Both the position numbers and the translations under genes were made by a program. The notes beneath the pieces were generated by a model. The model worked only from the letters and a program-made list of their open reading frames with translations. It had not been told where the DNA came from and searched no databases. A DNA stretch of 64,000 nt from Trichomonas vaginalis G3 (taxonomy: Eukaryota > Parabasalia > Trichomonadida > Trichomonadidae), in NCBI RefSeq assembly GCF_026262505.1, contig NC_067203.1, positions 2,604,001 through 2,668,000 of the forward strand. The letters are read 5' to 3'. The number at the start of each line of letters is the position of its first letter. Position 1 is the stretch's first letter. Of this stretch, positions 19,918 to 29,039 are shown piece after piece.

Positions 19918-20153
19918 TGTTGTCAAAATGTCATGTTGTCTCATTTTTTCAGAAAAGTTAAATAACCGAGTGACACTGAGTGACGTAGTGACACCTTCAG
20001 TTCTTCAAAAATAAGTCATAACTGCCTTCCTCATTTCCCACTATGTTGTCAAAATGTCATGTTGTCTCATTTTTTCAGAAAAGTTAAATAACCGAGTGAC
20101 ACTGAGTGACGTAGTGACACCTTCAGTTCTTCAAAAATAAGTCATAACTGCCT
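19918..20153. repeat. 126-bp tandem repeat with GTGAC iterons, right of helicase
   Basis: Two units start at 19918 and 20044 with TGTTGTCAAAATGTCATG, in inverse orientation to the array at 17212-17477. Each contains GTGACACTGAGTGACG followed by a third GTGAC. The helicase leader begins directly at the inner edge. Confidence 0.75.
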
Positions 20154-20257
20154 AACCTGAAACCATGACGTAAACATTAACGATAACACATATTTCTGCA
20201 GTTCATCCACTACTTCATTACCTAATTAATTACAGACATAAAATATATTTAGTTCAT

Positions 20258-21949
20258 TCAATAAATGCGGTACCACGTGAATACAGTCATAAATGGTGGC
20301 ATGTATTCTTTACTTTGTCCCGTTGTTTGTGTATATCCTGAAACGAAATGTGTATGGTTTCCTTCTCCCTGAGTGTCATCCCAGTAACAATTTATAGCAA
20401 ACTTAACATCATCTTTAACATCATATCCTTTACCTTTTGTCATTCCTGACCAATCCCAATATCTATGCTTATGCCAACCTGCTTGAGATGTGCTTAAATC
20501 TATGTAGTGACTGTGTGCAGGTAAATTTTCACCTGTAATCGTTTTACTTCCACCTATTTCCTTTGAAGAGTTTGCACAATACAAAAACCTGTCGACTATT
20601 TGTTCCCATGCACCAACACCAAACATTGCTTGAGGACCTCTCGCATCCATAGATGTATAAATAGAACCTACTGGGTTCATTAAATCAAACATATGAGATA
20701 ATATAGGATTGTCTCTTTTGAACTTAAAATATAGTGTAACTATTTCGGGTTTCTTCTGGTTTGTGTCAGAATATTTTTTATAATATAATCTTATGTTTTC
20801 AGGGTATGTAAAATCTTGACTATAATATTTATTTTTGTCATCTATATAATAATATACTATTCTCGTTTTTTCTATTGCATTATATCTTTTATATCTATAA
20901 TAATCTAAATATAATGTTAGCTTTTGTTCATCTACATGCGGCGTTCTGACATCATCTCCATAGTCGAAATAATACGGTGCTGGAGCTACGTTAGACAATG
21001 TCATATCCGTCATTTCATAAACTCTTAAATATTTCTTTTGTTCGTCTCCATATAAGTTTAAGTAACAGTTGTTGTCTAATGGAACTTTAACTTGTGTGTC
21101 ATCATTCTTTTTATAACTTACATACATTTCATTGTTATTTTTCGGAATGAGTTTACACCGCATACCATTTTTTAAGGAATGTACCAATTGCCCTCTAAAA
21201 TATTTATTTTCTTCATAGACGGAAAAGTCACCAGCAATAGTTTCAATATTTTTAGTTGTTCCTATCAAACTTTGGTATATTTCATTCACATATTCTTTAT
21301 CTGCTTTCTTCTCTAACTCATCGTTGACATATGTTTTATCCGCTTTAAGGTCTAAACATTCTGAAACCCATCCCGTATCAGCTTTAGTTTTTAAAATCTT
21401 TGATGTCCATTCATGATACCATCCAACCATTTCTTTAATTTCATTATCTTTTTCATTCACATATTCCTTATCTGCTTTCTTCATTAATTCACTAGTCACA
21501 TATTCCTTATCTGCTTTCTTCATTAATTCACTAGTCACATATTCCTTATCTGCTTTCTTCATTAATTCACTAGTCACATATTCCTTATCTGCTTTCTTCA
21601 TTATGTCATTTAGGAAACCTTTTATGAATTCCTCATTTAAATTAAATCTTCCAATCTTCAAAACTTTAGGAAATGCATTTAATGCGTAATATCTTTGTTC
21701 TTCTGGTGGAATTGATGTTATATCATCCGTTATACCTTTAATTTTTGAATTCATAAATAAAATTTCTTTTATATTTGATATCACTGCACCACCTTTGCAA
21801 ACGAATTCGAAATGGTCATTTTTCAATACTATTTCCAAATCTCCATATTTCAACCTTTGCGTTTGTTCTGCCGTCTTTGAATTATATGCATATAAGGCGT
21901 ATGTAATGGTCTGTGCCTTAAGTTGCTGTGGTTGTTGTTGTTTAATCAT
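20258..21949 (-). CDS. Fibre-like protein with coiled-coil stalk and collar-type tip
   Basis: A whole 563-residue frame. After an N-terminal domain of about 110 residues comes a stalk of near-identical 13-residue units KKADKEYVTSELM (about residues 115-165) and looser relatives, suited to a trimeric coiled coil. The C-terminal 150 residues match the phage tail-collar/fibre-tip pattern: NPVGSIYTSMD, then FGVGAWEQIVDRFLY, GGSKTITGENLPAHSH, and a final YMPPFMTVFTWYR. Such proteins usually form host-binding spikes on virions. The tip is not alignable with that of the Polinton B homolog, although the N-terminal domains agree almost fully. Confidence 0.75.
   Translation of the reverse strand: MIKQQQPQQLKAQTITYALYAYNSKTAEQTQRLKYGDLEIVLKNDHFEFVCKGGAVISNIKEILFMNSKIKGITDDITSIPPEEQRYYALNAFPKVLKIGRFNLNEEFIKGFLNDIMKKADKEYVTSELMKKADKEYVTSELMKKADKEYVTSELMKKADKEYVNEKDNEIKEMVGWYHEWTSKILKTKADTGWVSECLDLKADKTYVNDELEKKADKEYVNEIYQSLIGTTKNIETIAGDFSVYEENKYFRGQLVHSLKNGMRCKLIPKNNNEMYVSYKKNDDTQVKVPLDNNCYLNLYGDEQKKYLRVYEMTDMTLSNVAPAPYYFDYGDDVRTPHVDEQKLTLYLDYYRYKRYNAIEKTRIVYYYIDDKNKYYSQDFTYPENIRLYYKKYSDTNQKKPEIVTLYFKFKRDNPILSHMFDLMNPVGSIYTSMDARGPQAMFGVGAWEQIVDRFLYCANSSKEIGGSKTITGENLPAHSHYIDLSTSQAGWHKHRYWDWSGMTKGKGYDVKDDVKFAINCYWDDTQGEGNHTHFVSGYTQTTGQSKEYMPPFMTVFTWYRIY
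21458..21604. repeat. 39-bp tandem repeats coding the fibre stalk
   Basis: Nearly identical 39-base units start at 21458, 21497, 21536 and 21575, equal to 13 codons each. They keep the reading frame and so represent coding stalk repeats rather than a CRISPR array or satellite. Confidence 0.9.
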
Positions 21950-21973
21950 TTATTACGATTTAAAAATAAATAT

Positions 21974-22684
21974 TTAATCCGTTATCTCATCAGCTATTTT
22001 TTCTATTTGAAATTGCCATAATATTTCATTCATGAATTCTAAATCACAATCAAATAGGTCAGTTACTCTAAATTTAATATTTGATAAATCTTTTGAATGA
22101 AGAATAAATGAATTCCCGGATAATTGAAACGGATATGATAAAGAAAATATGTTTAAGTTGATGGATAAAATGTTTTGTATTGATGGGTAAGAGTTAGGGT
22201 CTAATGTTTGATGTGAAAATCTCATTGGGGTATTAACTTTATCACATTTGATTAAAATGAAATTGGAACCAGTGTCAGAATACAAAACATCCCCAACATC
22301 TTTTTCAAAATTTAATATCCCCAACAATGAACGAAGATGAGGAGTACAAAATTTAATTTTCAGCGGAAATTTAATAAGGTTATTTATTTCATCAAGTTCA
22401 AAAAGTTTATCGGGTTTTGATTTAAAATTTTCTTCATACCATATGATAAATGATTCGTTTAAATAACTTAAAATCGTGTTAATATCCCATTTCGTGATCA
22501 CATTATTTATATACATATCATACGTTTTTTCATGGTCATCTTTAATAAATGATATATAATCTGAAGGGTCTAAAAGAATGGGATTAAATTTACCACTCAC
22601 AGAAACGAGAGTAACATTATAAATTCCACTAACCGTTAAATTTAATTCACAACTATTATTCGAAATAATATTGATAATTGACAT
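21974..22684 (-). CDS. Putative virion protein, beta-rich (236 aa)
   Basis: A whole frame 24 bases upstream of the fibre gene on the same strand. The N-terminus (CELNLTVSGIYNVTLVSVSG) is rich in alternating hydrophobic residues typical of beta strands. Several further short beta-like segments occur, such as GNSFILHSKDL. By position and fold style it could be a minor capsid (penton-type jelly-roll) protein, but there is no decisive motif. Its start lies head to head with the + strand gene at 22706, so the 21-base gap must hold both promoters. Confidence 0.5.
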   Translation of the reverse strand: MSIINIISNNSCELNLTVSGIYNVTLVSVSGKFNPILLDPSDYISFIKDDHEKTYDMYINNVITKWDINTILSYLNESFIIWYEENFKSKPDKLFELDEINNLIKFPLKIKFCTPHLRSLLGILNFEKDVGDVLYSDTGSNFILIKCDKVNTPMRFSHQTLDPNSYPSIQNILSINLNIFSLSYPFQLSGNSFILHSKDLSNIKFRVTDLFDCDLEFMNEILWQFQIEKIADEITD

Positions 22685-22705
22685 TTTTTTATTACGATTA
22701 AAAAT

Positions 22706-23178
22706 ATGGTAAAGCGTTATTTTCCAGTGATAAATAAAACTAGAATAAGATTACCTCAAGAATTCATAAATTCAACGAATAAGAAATTCATTCATGTTAT
22801 AAATTTTAGTGTTTTCAGAAAATATGAGTCAATGTCATATTCATCATCGGGTTATATTTCACTTCATTCAAATTTTAGTTCAATCAAACCCATATAATGA
22901 CCATTTCATAAGATTTTCAGATGGTATTAAAAATGTAATTGATAGATTAAAATATGAACAGATTGACAATATCGAATTTTTGGAATTTTGGTTTAAATAT
23001 CCCGATGGAAAAAAGATTGAAGTTAAAGATAAAGCTGATACTATAACAAAAACAATTACAATGACCGATCCAGATAGTGGGAACAAAAAGAAATAAAACA
23101 AACGATAGAAACTGGTGAAAGGTCAATTATTATCGATTATGATTCAAAGGATTATTATTCAATAATGTTAATGCTTGA
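22706..23178 (+). pseudogene. Unidentified Polinton protein, + strand, broken
   Basis: A region coding for about 155 residues, starting MVKRYFPVINKTRIRLP, divergent from the gene at 22684. It is conserved in Polinton B at 56432-56903. The C-terminal half contains FWFKYPDGKKIEVKDK and a Thr-rich segment. Broken in about one or two places. It might be a small structural protein of the virion block, the only evidence being its neighbours. Confidence 0.45.
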
Positions 23179-23221
23179 ATATTAAATAGCCTTAACAAAG
23201 AATTTTTCAAGTGATATTTTA

Positions 23222-23882
23222 TTATTCATCAACTATTTTATTATAAATATCATTATATGTTAAATGAAGTTCAGTTGTTGTTCCGTTCTTTGATATCTTA
23301 ATTGTGCTATATATCCTTTATAGGATTTATTTTTGCAACTGTTCCGCAGCATGAAACCTCATCATCTATGAAAAATTGAATCTTAACGTCTGAATCTTGA
23401 ACATCACAAAGAATGGCGATAATGTGAATTAATGATTCATAAGGTAAAATAATTAAACCGGATTGGTCAATTAAATTTATATATTGAATCATAATTATCA
23501 GTTATATATATCACGGTAAATTTTCATTAATTCTGAATTAATGTCTATTTTATATGGCGCATTGCGACTGGAATCGTAGATTCCGGGTTCTCGATGTTTG
23601 ATGAAAGAGGTGGGGGGTATGTTGGATAAGTGGGAATTTCAACAGGTTCTTTACCGGGTTCAGATAAAATGATTGGGTCTCCATCTTCTTTATTTTGCTC
23701 CCCTCCTTTTTCGGTAAGTCACGAGTTAATAAATTTGGTTGAGTTGCTGACCTTGTTAATTCAGGGCTAACATTAACTTTAACATTTTGAATAATTCGTG
23801 ATTTATCATCATTTACGTTATAACCAACCGTAATCTCTGCTTTTGCGTTAGTGTTCTTTTGACTTGTGAAACGTCTTCTCAT
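23222..23882 (-). pseudogene. Unidentified Polinton protein, basic N-terminus, broken
   Basis: Begins MRRRFTSQKNTNAKAEITV, with a basic head followed by a Ser/Thr/Asn-rich region and then a more ordered C-terminal domain containing LIDQSGLIILPYESLIHII. The same layout occurs at 56923-57573 in Polinton B. It ends convergently with the + strand gene before it. Broken in about two places. The basic head would suit contact with packaged DNA, which is inference. Confidence 0.45.
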
Positions 23883-23990
23883 TTATAATTGAATAAAAAA
23901 GAAAAATATATTTAAAGTTTTATTTAGTTGTTACGGTAATATCCCAAGGTTCATCATTGTTTGCTTATACTTTCTTTGTAACTGCACCAA

Positions 23991-24858
23991 TTATGTTATT
24001 GATATTGCTTTGAGTTTCTTCAGTCTTATTTTATCATTTACAATATCTTTAATCATTTCATTACATGCATTCTTAAAACCATCTGATTTTTCTAATTTAC
24101 GTCTATCACTTTCTTTAATTAAATCAAAGTTATAACCTTGTTGAGAATAAAGTGGTTTCTTTATCAATTCCTTGAACGCTTCTGAAAGTGAAGATGAAGA
24201 AATTCTTGCCACTTGAATTGGTTTAAATTCTGCTTTCATTGCTTCTTTCTGTTCATTGAACACTGGATCGAATAAAGCAACTTTAAAGAATTTCTTAGCT
24301 GGAATTTCAGGTCTCAAATTTGCATATTGACCATCAAACTGATTAACATATCGTGGTAATCCATCCGGTCCTCTTCAATAGCGTTTAATTCTTCATTGAA
24401 ATAAGAATATGGATTATGACGGTATGAATTAATTGGACCATGTTCACCTTCTCCAATGTATTGTTTAACAGCTTTTCCATTTTCATCAAATTGCATAGGA
24501 TAACGTTCATTATATGCTTTACGTTTAGGATAATCAGATACAGTTAATTTATAACCATTTATGACTTTAATATTACCTTGACCATCAGTAACGAAAACTT
24601 CATTTATACCATCAGGTTTTCCATTTGGACCTGTAATGTCTGCTTCATGTGCTTCCCAATTTGGACCATGACGTTTGGCATATGCTTGAGCTTCTGGTAA
24701 TGTTAAAACGTTTCTCATTTGTTTACATCCTTTTGAAGACCAGCAACAATATGAACTAATTCTTTCATTCCATGGAACTTTCATAGTTCTATTATATGCA
24801 CCCTTTTTGTTTGTCCTTGTTTTAATGGAACCTGTAGAAGATTTGCTATTTCTGTCAT
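23991..24858 (-). pseudogene. Conserved Polinton virion-block protein, broken
   Basis: The start [15 protein letters not shown] is followed by a basic stretch, a segment [18 protein letters not shown], and a well-ordered middle with [17 protein letters not shown] and [18 protein letters not shown]. The C-terminus is Lys-rich and helical. It lies directly downstream of the packaging ATPase gene on the same strand. The Polinton B copy is at 57605-58502. I cannot name the family with confidence; a minor capsid or scaffold role is plausible. Broken in about two places. Confidence 0.5.
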
Positions 24859-24898
24859 GTTTAATTATAAATAAAAAATAAAAATTAATTATAAAAAG

Positions 24899-25709
24899 TT
24901 AATCAAATTTAACACCTCCTTTATTTAAATCAACTATTATTTTTCCATGTTCACCTAATTGCTGATATTGTGTGTAAAGTTCATTAATGCTCATTGGTAA
25001 ATTCACTTGATAAAGCATAACGTTCAACTGTTGACGACTAAAACCACTGAAAATGAAAAGGGTTAGATTTGATTTAATGTTTGTGCTTAATGCTTTGAAG
25101 TATTGAACAGCCATGAAGAATGAACACTGAATGTGTCGACATTGAGTTAATAACTGATTAAAATATGATTTCTCATTTGTTATTAGTTTTGATTTCACGC
25201 ATCATCTAGAAAAATGAGTGAATGCAAAAATTCTCTATCAAAATTTGAAATAGAAAGTGTTTCAAATAATTCATCCCGTTGTTTATCAATAATTTTATCC
25301 TCTAATCCTTGCTTCTTGATTGTATTATATAATTCTTTATACATTAAAAAGTTTTTTAAATAATCTTCTGCTTCTTCTTGTGATAAATAAATAATTGGAA
25401 TTTTGATTAAATGCTTTAAAGATTCAAATGTATCATCTGAAGGTGAACCTGAACGGTTGATATAAATTAACACATGTGAATGGGGGGAAGTGTTAGCAAT
25501 AATGATAATTTGTTTTAATATCGTTAATGTTTTACCTTTATTTTGTTTACCAATTGCTGCAGTGATTGAATTTAAGTAACATTCAGAATATGGAATTTTC
25601 ATTAATTTTTCCTTAGATAGAGCATTTCTATTATCACTCAATGCTTCATTAATCATATCATCTACGTATGTATTATATACTCCGCTAATTCTTCAGAATT
25701 GAAATCCAT
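24899..25709 (-). pseudogene. ATP: A32-like genome-packaging ATPase (FtsK/HerA family)
   Basis: A P-loop ATPase with Walker A AIGKQNKGKTLT (near 25530-25565), Walker B HSLIFLDDA (near 25200-25225) and a following Gln-containing motif CSFFMAVQYF. This order and the length of about 270 residues fit the packaging ATPases of Polintons, adenovirus-like and poxvirus-like viruses. They pump DNA into capsids. The gene directly follows the candidate capsid gene (adjacent bases), suggesting one expression block. Broken here in about two places; the Polinton B copy looks whole. Confidence 0.82.
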
Positions 25710-27370
25710 TTAATCAAAAATAAATTTATAATTTACATTTCTATTCATCAATATTTCATCATATGAACTTCTATACTGTGGTGGTGTACCTGTTGGATGA
25801 TATTTCAAACCTTCATCCGGTGTCCATGTCCAATATGTAGTCCTAGTAAACCAAACCTGAGGAGGATTTGTCACCTTTGAACAGTAAGTGTCATTTTCAC
25901 CCTGAATGATTGGATAAGCTTTCACTTGTACTGTAACTTGTGAGTTGAAAGTTTCTAATCCATCAAAGAATATACCCGCTCCATCACGTTGAACTGGAAT
26001 AGTGCATAAGAATGAAGTTTGGTCTTTCCATGTTCTAGCTAATGGCGTGCCATTATCATCATTCAGTGGTCTAGTTAATGAGTCCTCGTATTCTTCGTGC
26101 ATTCATTCACTCCATCTAAATCAGAAGCTTGAAGCATACGTGTAAAGAATATGTCACCCACTGTGGTCATCGCTTGATCGGGGAAGTTTCTGGAATCTAT
26201 AGTGACCTGAAGACCTCGAAGCATTGGATTTTCTAAAACTGTTCTTTGCATTGCATTCTTCGGAAATGCTAACACAACATCTGTAACATTATGAAGAGCG
26301 TATGAGAAATCTGAGCTGATACCTTCAGGAGTGATGCAACCTCCATTTAGTGAACGAACGTCAATATGTTGAGCTGGAATCATGAATGGATCTTCCTTAC
26401 TGAATAAACGTGGTATTGCTTTAACTGATTCTTCAATTAAACCGTATCCTGGTGTAATGCATTTATCCTCTAAAACTTCCATCTTTGTGCATGAAATAAT
26501 AACGTCTTCAACTGTTGCGTCAGCAGATGTAGCGGCTAAGCTTGTAATTAATTTGGCAGGAAGTCCGATTTGTTGGAATTTGCGATCATATTTATAAACA
26601 TGATTCATAATCTTTTCATAATTTTCATCAGTTATCTTTTCATAAACGTAATTTTGTAAATCAGCAACTCTTAACGGGTCAACCTGACAAAATACTAAAG
26701 TATCCCTGAAAACATAATATTTAAGAATGATTTCACCAAATGATTTAGGATAATCATCGAACGCCTGAAATGCTAACAAATCATTTACCGGAATAATCAT
26801 ATCAAAAGTGACATCAACTTCTTCATTTGCTTTCTTGAAAACTTCTGAAGGGTCAATATATTTACCACATACTGAGTTATCATATTTTTGAACATTATTA
26901 TATAACGAATGAACAAACTTTTTAACTTTCCTTTCTGATTTTGGTTTATATGTTGCAAATGCGAAAGATTCACGGGCGCAATCCATCTGAAGATAACCGG
27001 CATCACCTCTTTCGGTTTCTACTTCTAATTGTTTAAAGCTTTGATTTGATGATTTGTAACCAACGAATAAACGCATGCATTTAAAAGCGGCATCACATGT
27101 GAAAGCTTTATTTGAAACTAGAGTTGCTTTAACTTTGCGTTTAATATATGTGTCACCTAATTGGTTCACATCATGAGCCGGATTTGTAATTCTTAAATGA
27201 GTTTGTTTATCATCAAAATATGGAGCATCAGAGTCATAGCATGAACTTTCAAGTTCTCTATAATATCTTCTACCGTCATTCTTTGCGAATATTTCATTTA
27301 TCTTTTCGAATGAATGAAATACATTTCCATTAATTGGTTTAGTGTTTGGCACCAAATAGTTAGTCGTCAT
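25710..27370 (-). pseudogene. Candidate major capsid protein (double jelly-roll type)
   Basis: A region coding for about 550 residues, starting MTTNYLVPNTKPINGNVF at 27370. Its length, beta-rich character and place next to the packaging ATPase match Polinton major capsid proteins. Segments such as YYVFRDTLVFCQVDP, SDFSYALHNVTDVVLAFPK and NPMLRGLQVTIDSRNFP resemble strand-and-loop blocks of that family. It would form the hexamer units of an icosahedral shell. The call rests on size, context and general likeness, not on a profile match. Broken in about one place. Confidence 0.68.
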
Positions 27371-27439
27371 TTATTATTAAATAAAAAATCAAAATTAAAA
27401 GATGAAAATGAATTTTTAATTTTAATGAAATAATCAACT

Positions 27440-27651
27440 ATGGCTGCAGGATTCTTTAAAAATGGGATAAAGTAAAAAGAGGAGCGCATAAAGTTTGGGA
27501 AACAATGAAGAAAGGAGCAAATTGGATATTTAAGAATAAAGAAGCAATTAGTGACATTGCTGAATCAATAACGCCAAAAGCTGCCCCAATAAGAGAAATT
27601 TTAAATAAAGGAGAAAAAGTTTATCAAAGACTACAACCAATACTAAGATAA
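27440..27651 (+). pseudogene. Small amphipathic basic protein, + strand, broken
   Basis: Homolog of the 71-residue protein at 61106-61321 of Polinton B. The conserved part (AHKVWETMKKGANWIF, then KVYQRLQP) is a Trp- and Lys-rich amphipathic helix followed by a second basic helix. It is divergent from the capsid gene, which starts 70 bases away on the other strand. Broken in about one place. Confidence 0.5.
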
Positions 27652-27675
27652 AAATAATATTTATTTATTTTTCCA

Positions 27676-27912
27676 CTATCTACCCCCTATTTTATTAAGT
27701 ATTCCTTCAGCAATTCCACCAATTGCGTTACCTGCTTGTGCTCCCATCGCCGGATTACCTGCTTTAGTACCTAATACTCCACCTATGATAGTTCCTGCCG
27801 TTTTCGCTACTGGTGCCAAAAAGTTTGCAATGGGTTTAATAATCTTTTGATGAACCCAACCTGCAGCTTTCTTAATTCCATCCCATAATTTTTTAAAGAA
27901 TCCTGCCGCCAT
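27676..27912 (-). CDS. Small amphipathic protein with Gly/Ala-rich core (78 aa)
   Basis: A whole frame starting MAAGFFKKLWDGIKKAAGW, an amphipathic helix with aromatic and Lys faces. A helix rich in Ile, Ala and Pro follows, then a Gly/Ala-rich hydrophobic segment (AGTIIGGVLGTKAGNPAMG). The first eleven residues nearly equal those of the + strand neighbour MAAGIFKKLWDK at 61106 in Polinton B, so the two small genes share a head. Adenovirus protein VI and similar minor virion proteins also begin with a membrane-active amphipathic helix. The parallel is suggestive only. Confidence 0.55.
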   Translation of the reverse strand: MAAGFFKKLWDGIKKAAGWVHQKIIKPIANFLAPVAKTAGTIIGGVLGTKAGNPAMGAQAGNAIGGIAEGILNKIGGR

Positions 27913-27971
27913 TTCTGATTTAATATTAATTAAAAAATATATTTCATCACTTATATTCTAATTTTTATTTA

Positions 27972-28343
27972 ATGATAAATGAAACCATTTTAAAAATAAA
28001 TGAAACAGAGGAGGAAGAAATAAATGAAAGTGAAAATGTTCAACAAAAAATAAACGTTGTTAAACCAATTACTGAAATAAAAATTTTTTCATCTGTTGAT
28101 GAATTTAATGACTATTATGCTAATAATAAAAATTATTTGAAGAATTGACAACGTAAATTGAATAAAATGTTTAAAGTTGATGGATTCAAAATTTCAAAAA
28201 TAAAAGGAGTGGTTAGTTTGAAATCTATTCCCCAATCAAGAATCACCTCATTAATGAAAATTGATGATTTAACAAAAAGAATAGAAGAGATTGAAGAAAG
28301 AATGAATCAAATAATTGATTTCATAAATTCAAATAATCATTAG
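27972..28343 (+). pseudogene. Small Polinton protein with C-terminal coiled coil, broken
   Basis: About 120 codons: an acidic head (NETEEEEINESENVQ), a middle KMFKVDGFKISKIKG and a C-terminal coiled coil IEEIEERMNQIIDFI. Ten bases separate its end from the right inverted repeat. Polinton B has a homolog at 61645-62014. Broken in about one place, function unknown. Confidence 0.5.
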
Positions 28344-28352
28344 TTTCAATTT

Positions 28353-29033
28353 ATTTCTAAAGTTTATTTCTCATTTATGAGGTCTTTGATTATGACTCCA
28401 TTGATTTCATTCAGGATTTAAACAATGTTTAATTAATCGCGGAATATCTGACATCATCTATATATAGCTTCTTTTATAAAAGATAAAAAAATTATTTTTT
28501 TATTTCATTATGGTAGTGAATCTTTCATTCATGAAAATAATTATTTCTAATTTCTTTTACTCTCTCGTATATACTAGATTTAAAGAATTCAGAACATTTC
28601 CCATAATCTCCTAAATGTTTTCTTATCTTATTGGTTTTCCATTCATTATATGAAACTGAATAAACTTTATCTTTATCTTTACACCTTTCATCACTTCCAA
28701 TATATTTATATCTCAGTTTTGATTTAGCATTTTCATATTCATTAGCGTTTAATAATTCACAGTCTTCCTTTTTAAATTGATGTTTAAGATATTCAGGATT
28801 AACAATTCTATAATATTGCTTCCCTTTAAATCTTTGAATATAAACAGGAACACCATCCTCTAAAATTCGATAATCTATTTTATCTGGTTTTACTTGTTGG
28901 GTCATTTATGTAAGAATAAAAAAATAAATTATTTTTAAAAATAACTTTAAAAATAATGATACAAAATCGTTCAATATTGTATGAATTCTTACGTTTACAA
29001 AAAAAGTCACAAAACCCGTCCTATCCTACTACT
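28353..29033. repeat. Right terminal inverted repeat of Polinton A (681 bp)
   Basis: Inverse copy of 9726-10406. I found no difference in the stretches compared by eye, which points to a recent insertion or to homogenisation of the ends. Confidence 0.95.
28525..28905 (-). CDS. Terminal-repeat-encoded protein (126 aa), right copy
   Basis: The same 126-residue product as at 9854-10234, reading inward from the right end because it lies inside the inverted repeat. It is identical to the left copy at the protein level and looks whole. Presence at both ends doubles its dose and would put it first in from either terminus. Confidence 0.7.
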   Translation of the reverse strand: MTQQVKPDKIDYRILEDGVPVYIQRFKGKQYYRIVNPEYLKHQFKKEDCELLNANEYENAKSKLRYKYIGSDERCKDKDKVYSVSYNEWKTNKIRKHLGDYGKCSEFFKSSIYERVKEIRNNYFHE

Positions 29034-29039
29034 CCCTAA
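29034..29039. repeat. Target-site duplication CCCTAA, right of Polinton A
   Basis: Exact match to 9720-9725. Confidence 0.95.

Larger units (their letters stand above)
9726..29033. mobile_element. Polinton/Maverick A, 19.3 kb, fossil with intact ends
   Basis: A full-length Polinton bounded by identical-length 681-bp terminal inverted repeats, tips AGTAGTAGG...CCTACTACT and a perfect 6-bp target duplication. It carries protein-primed DNA polymerase B, rve integrase, a primase-helicase, a fibre-like protein, an A32-like packaging ATPase, a candidate capsid protein and about ten small genes. No adenain-like protease was recognised. The arms match over every stretch I compared and the target duplication is perfect, so insertion was recent. 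Several genes are broken, roughly ten breaks in all, and others look whole. Confidence 0.95.

Noticed and set aside
21458-21604. Regular 39-base repeats that could suggest a CRISPR array
   Set aside because: The units are contiguous with no spacers, keep the reading frame and encode the fibre stalk.
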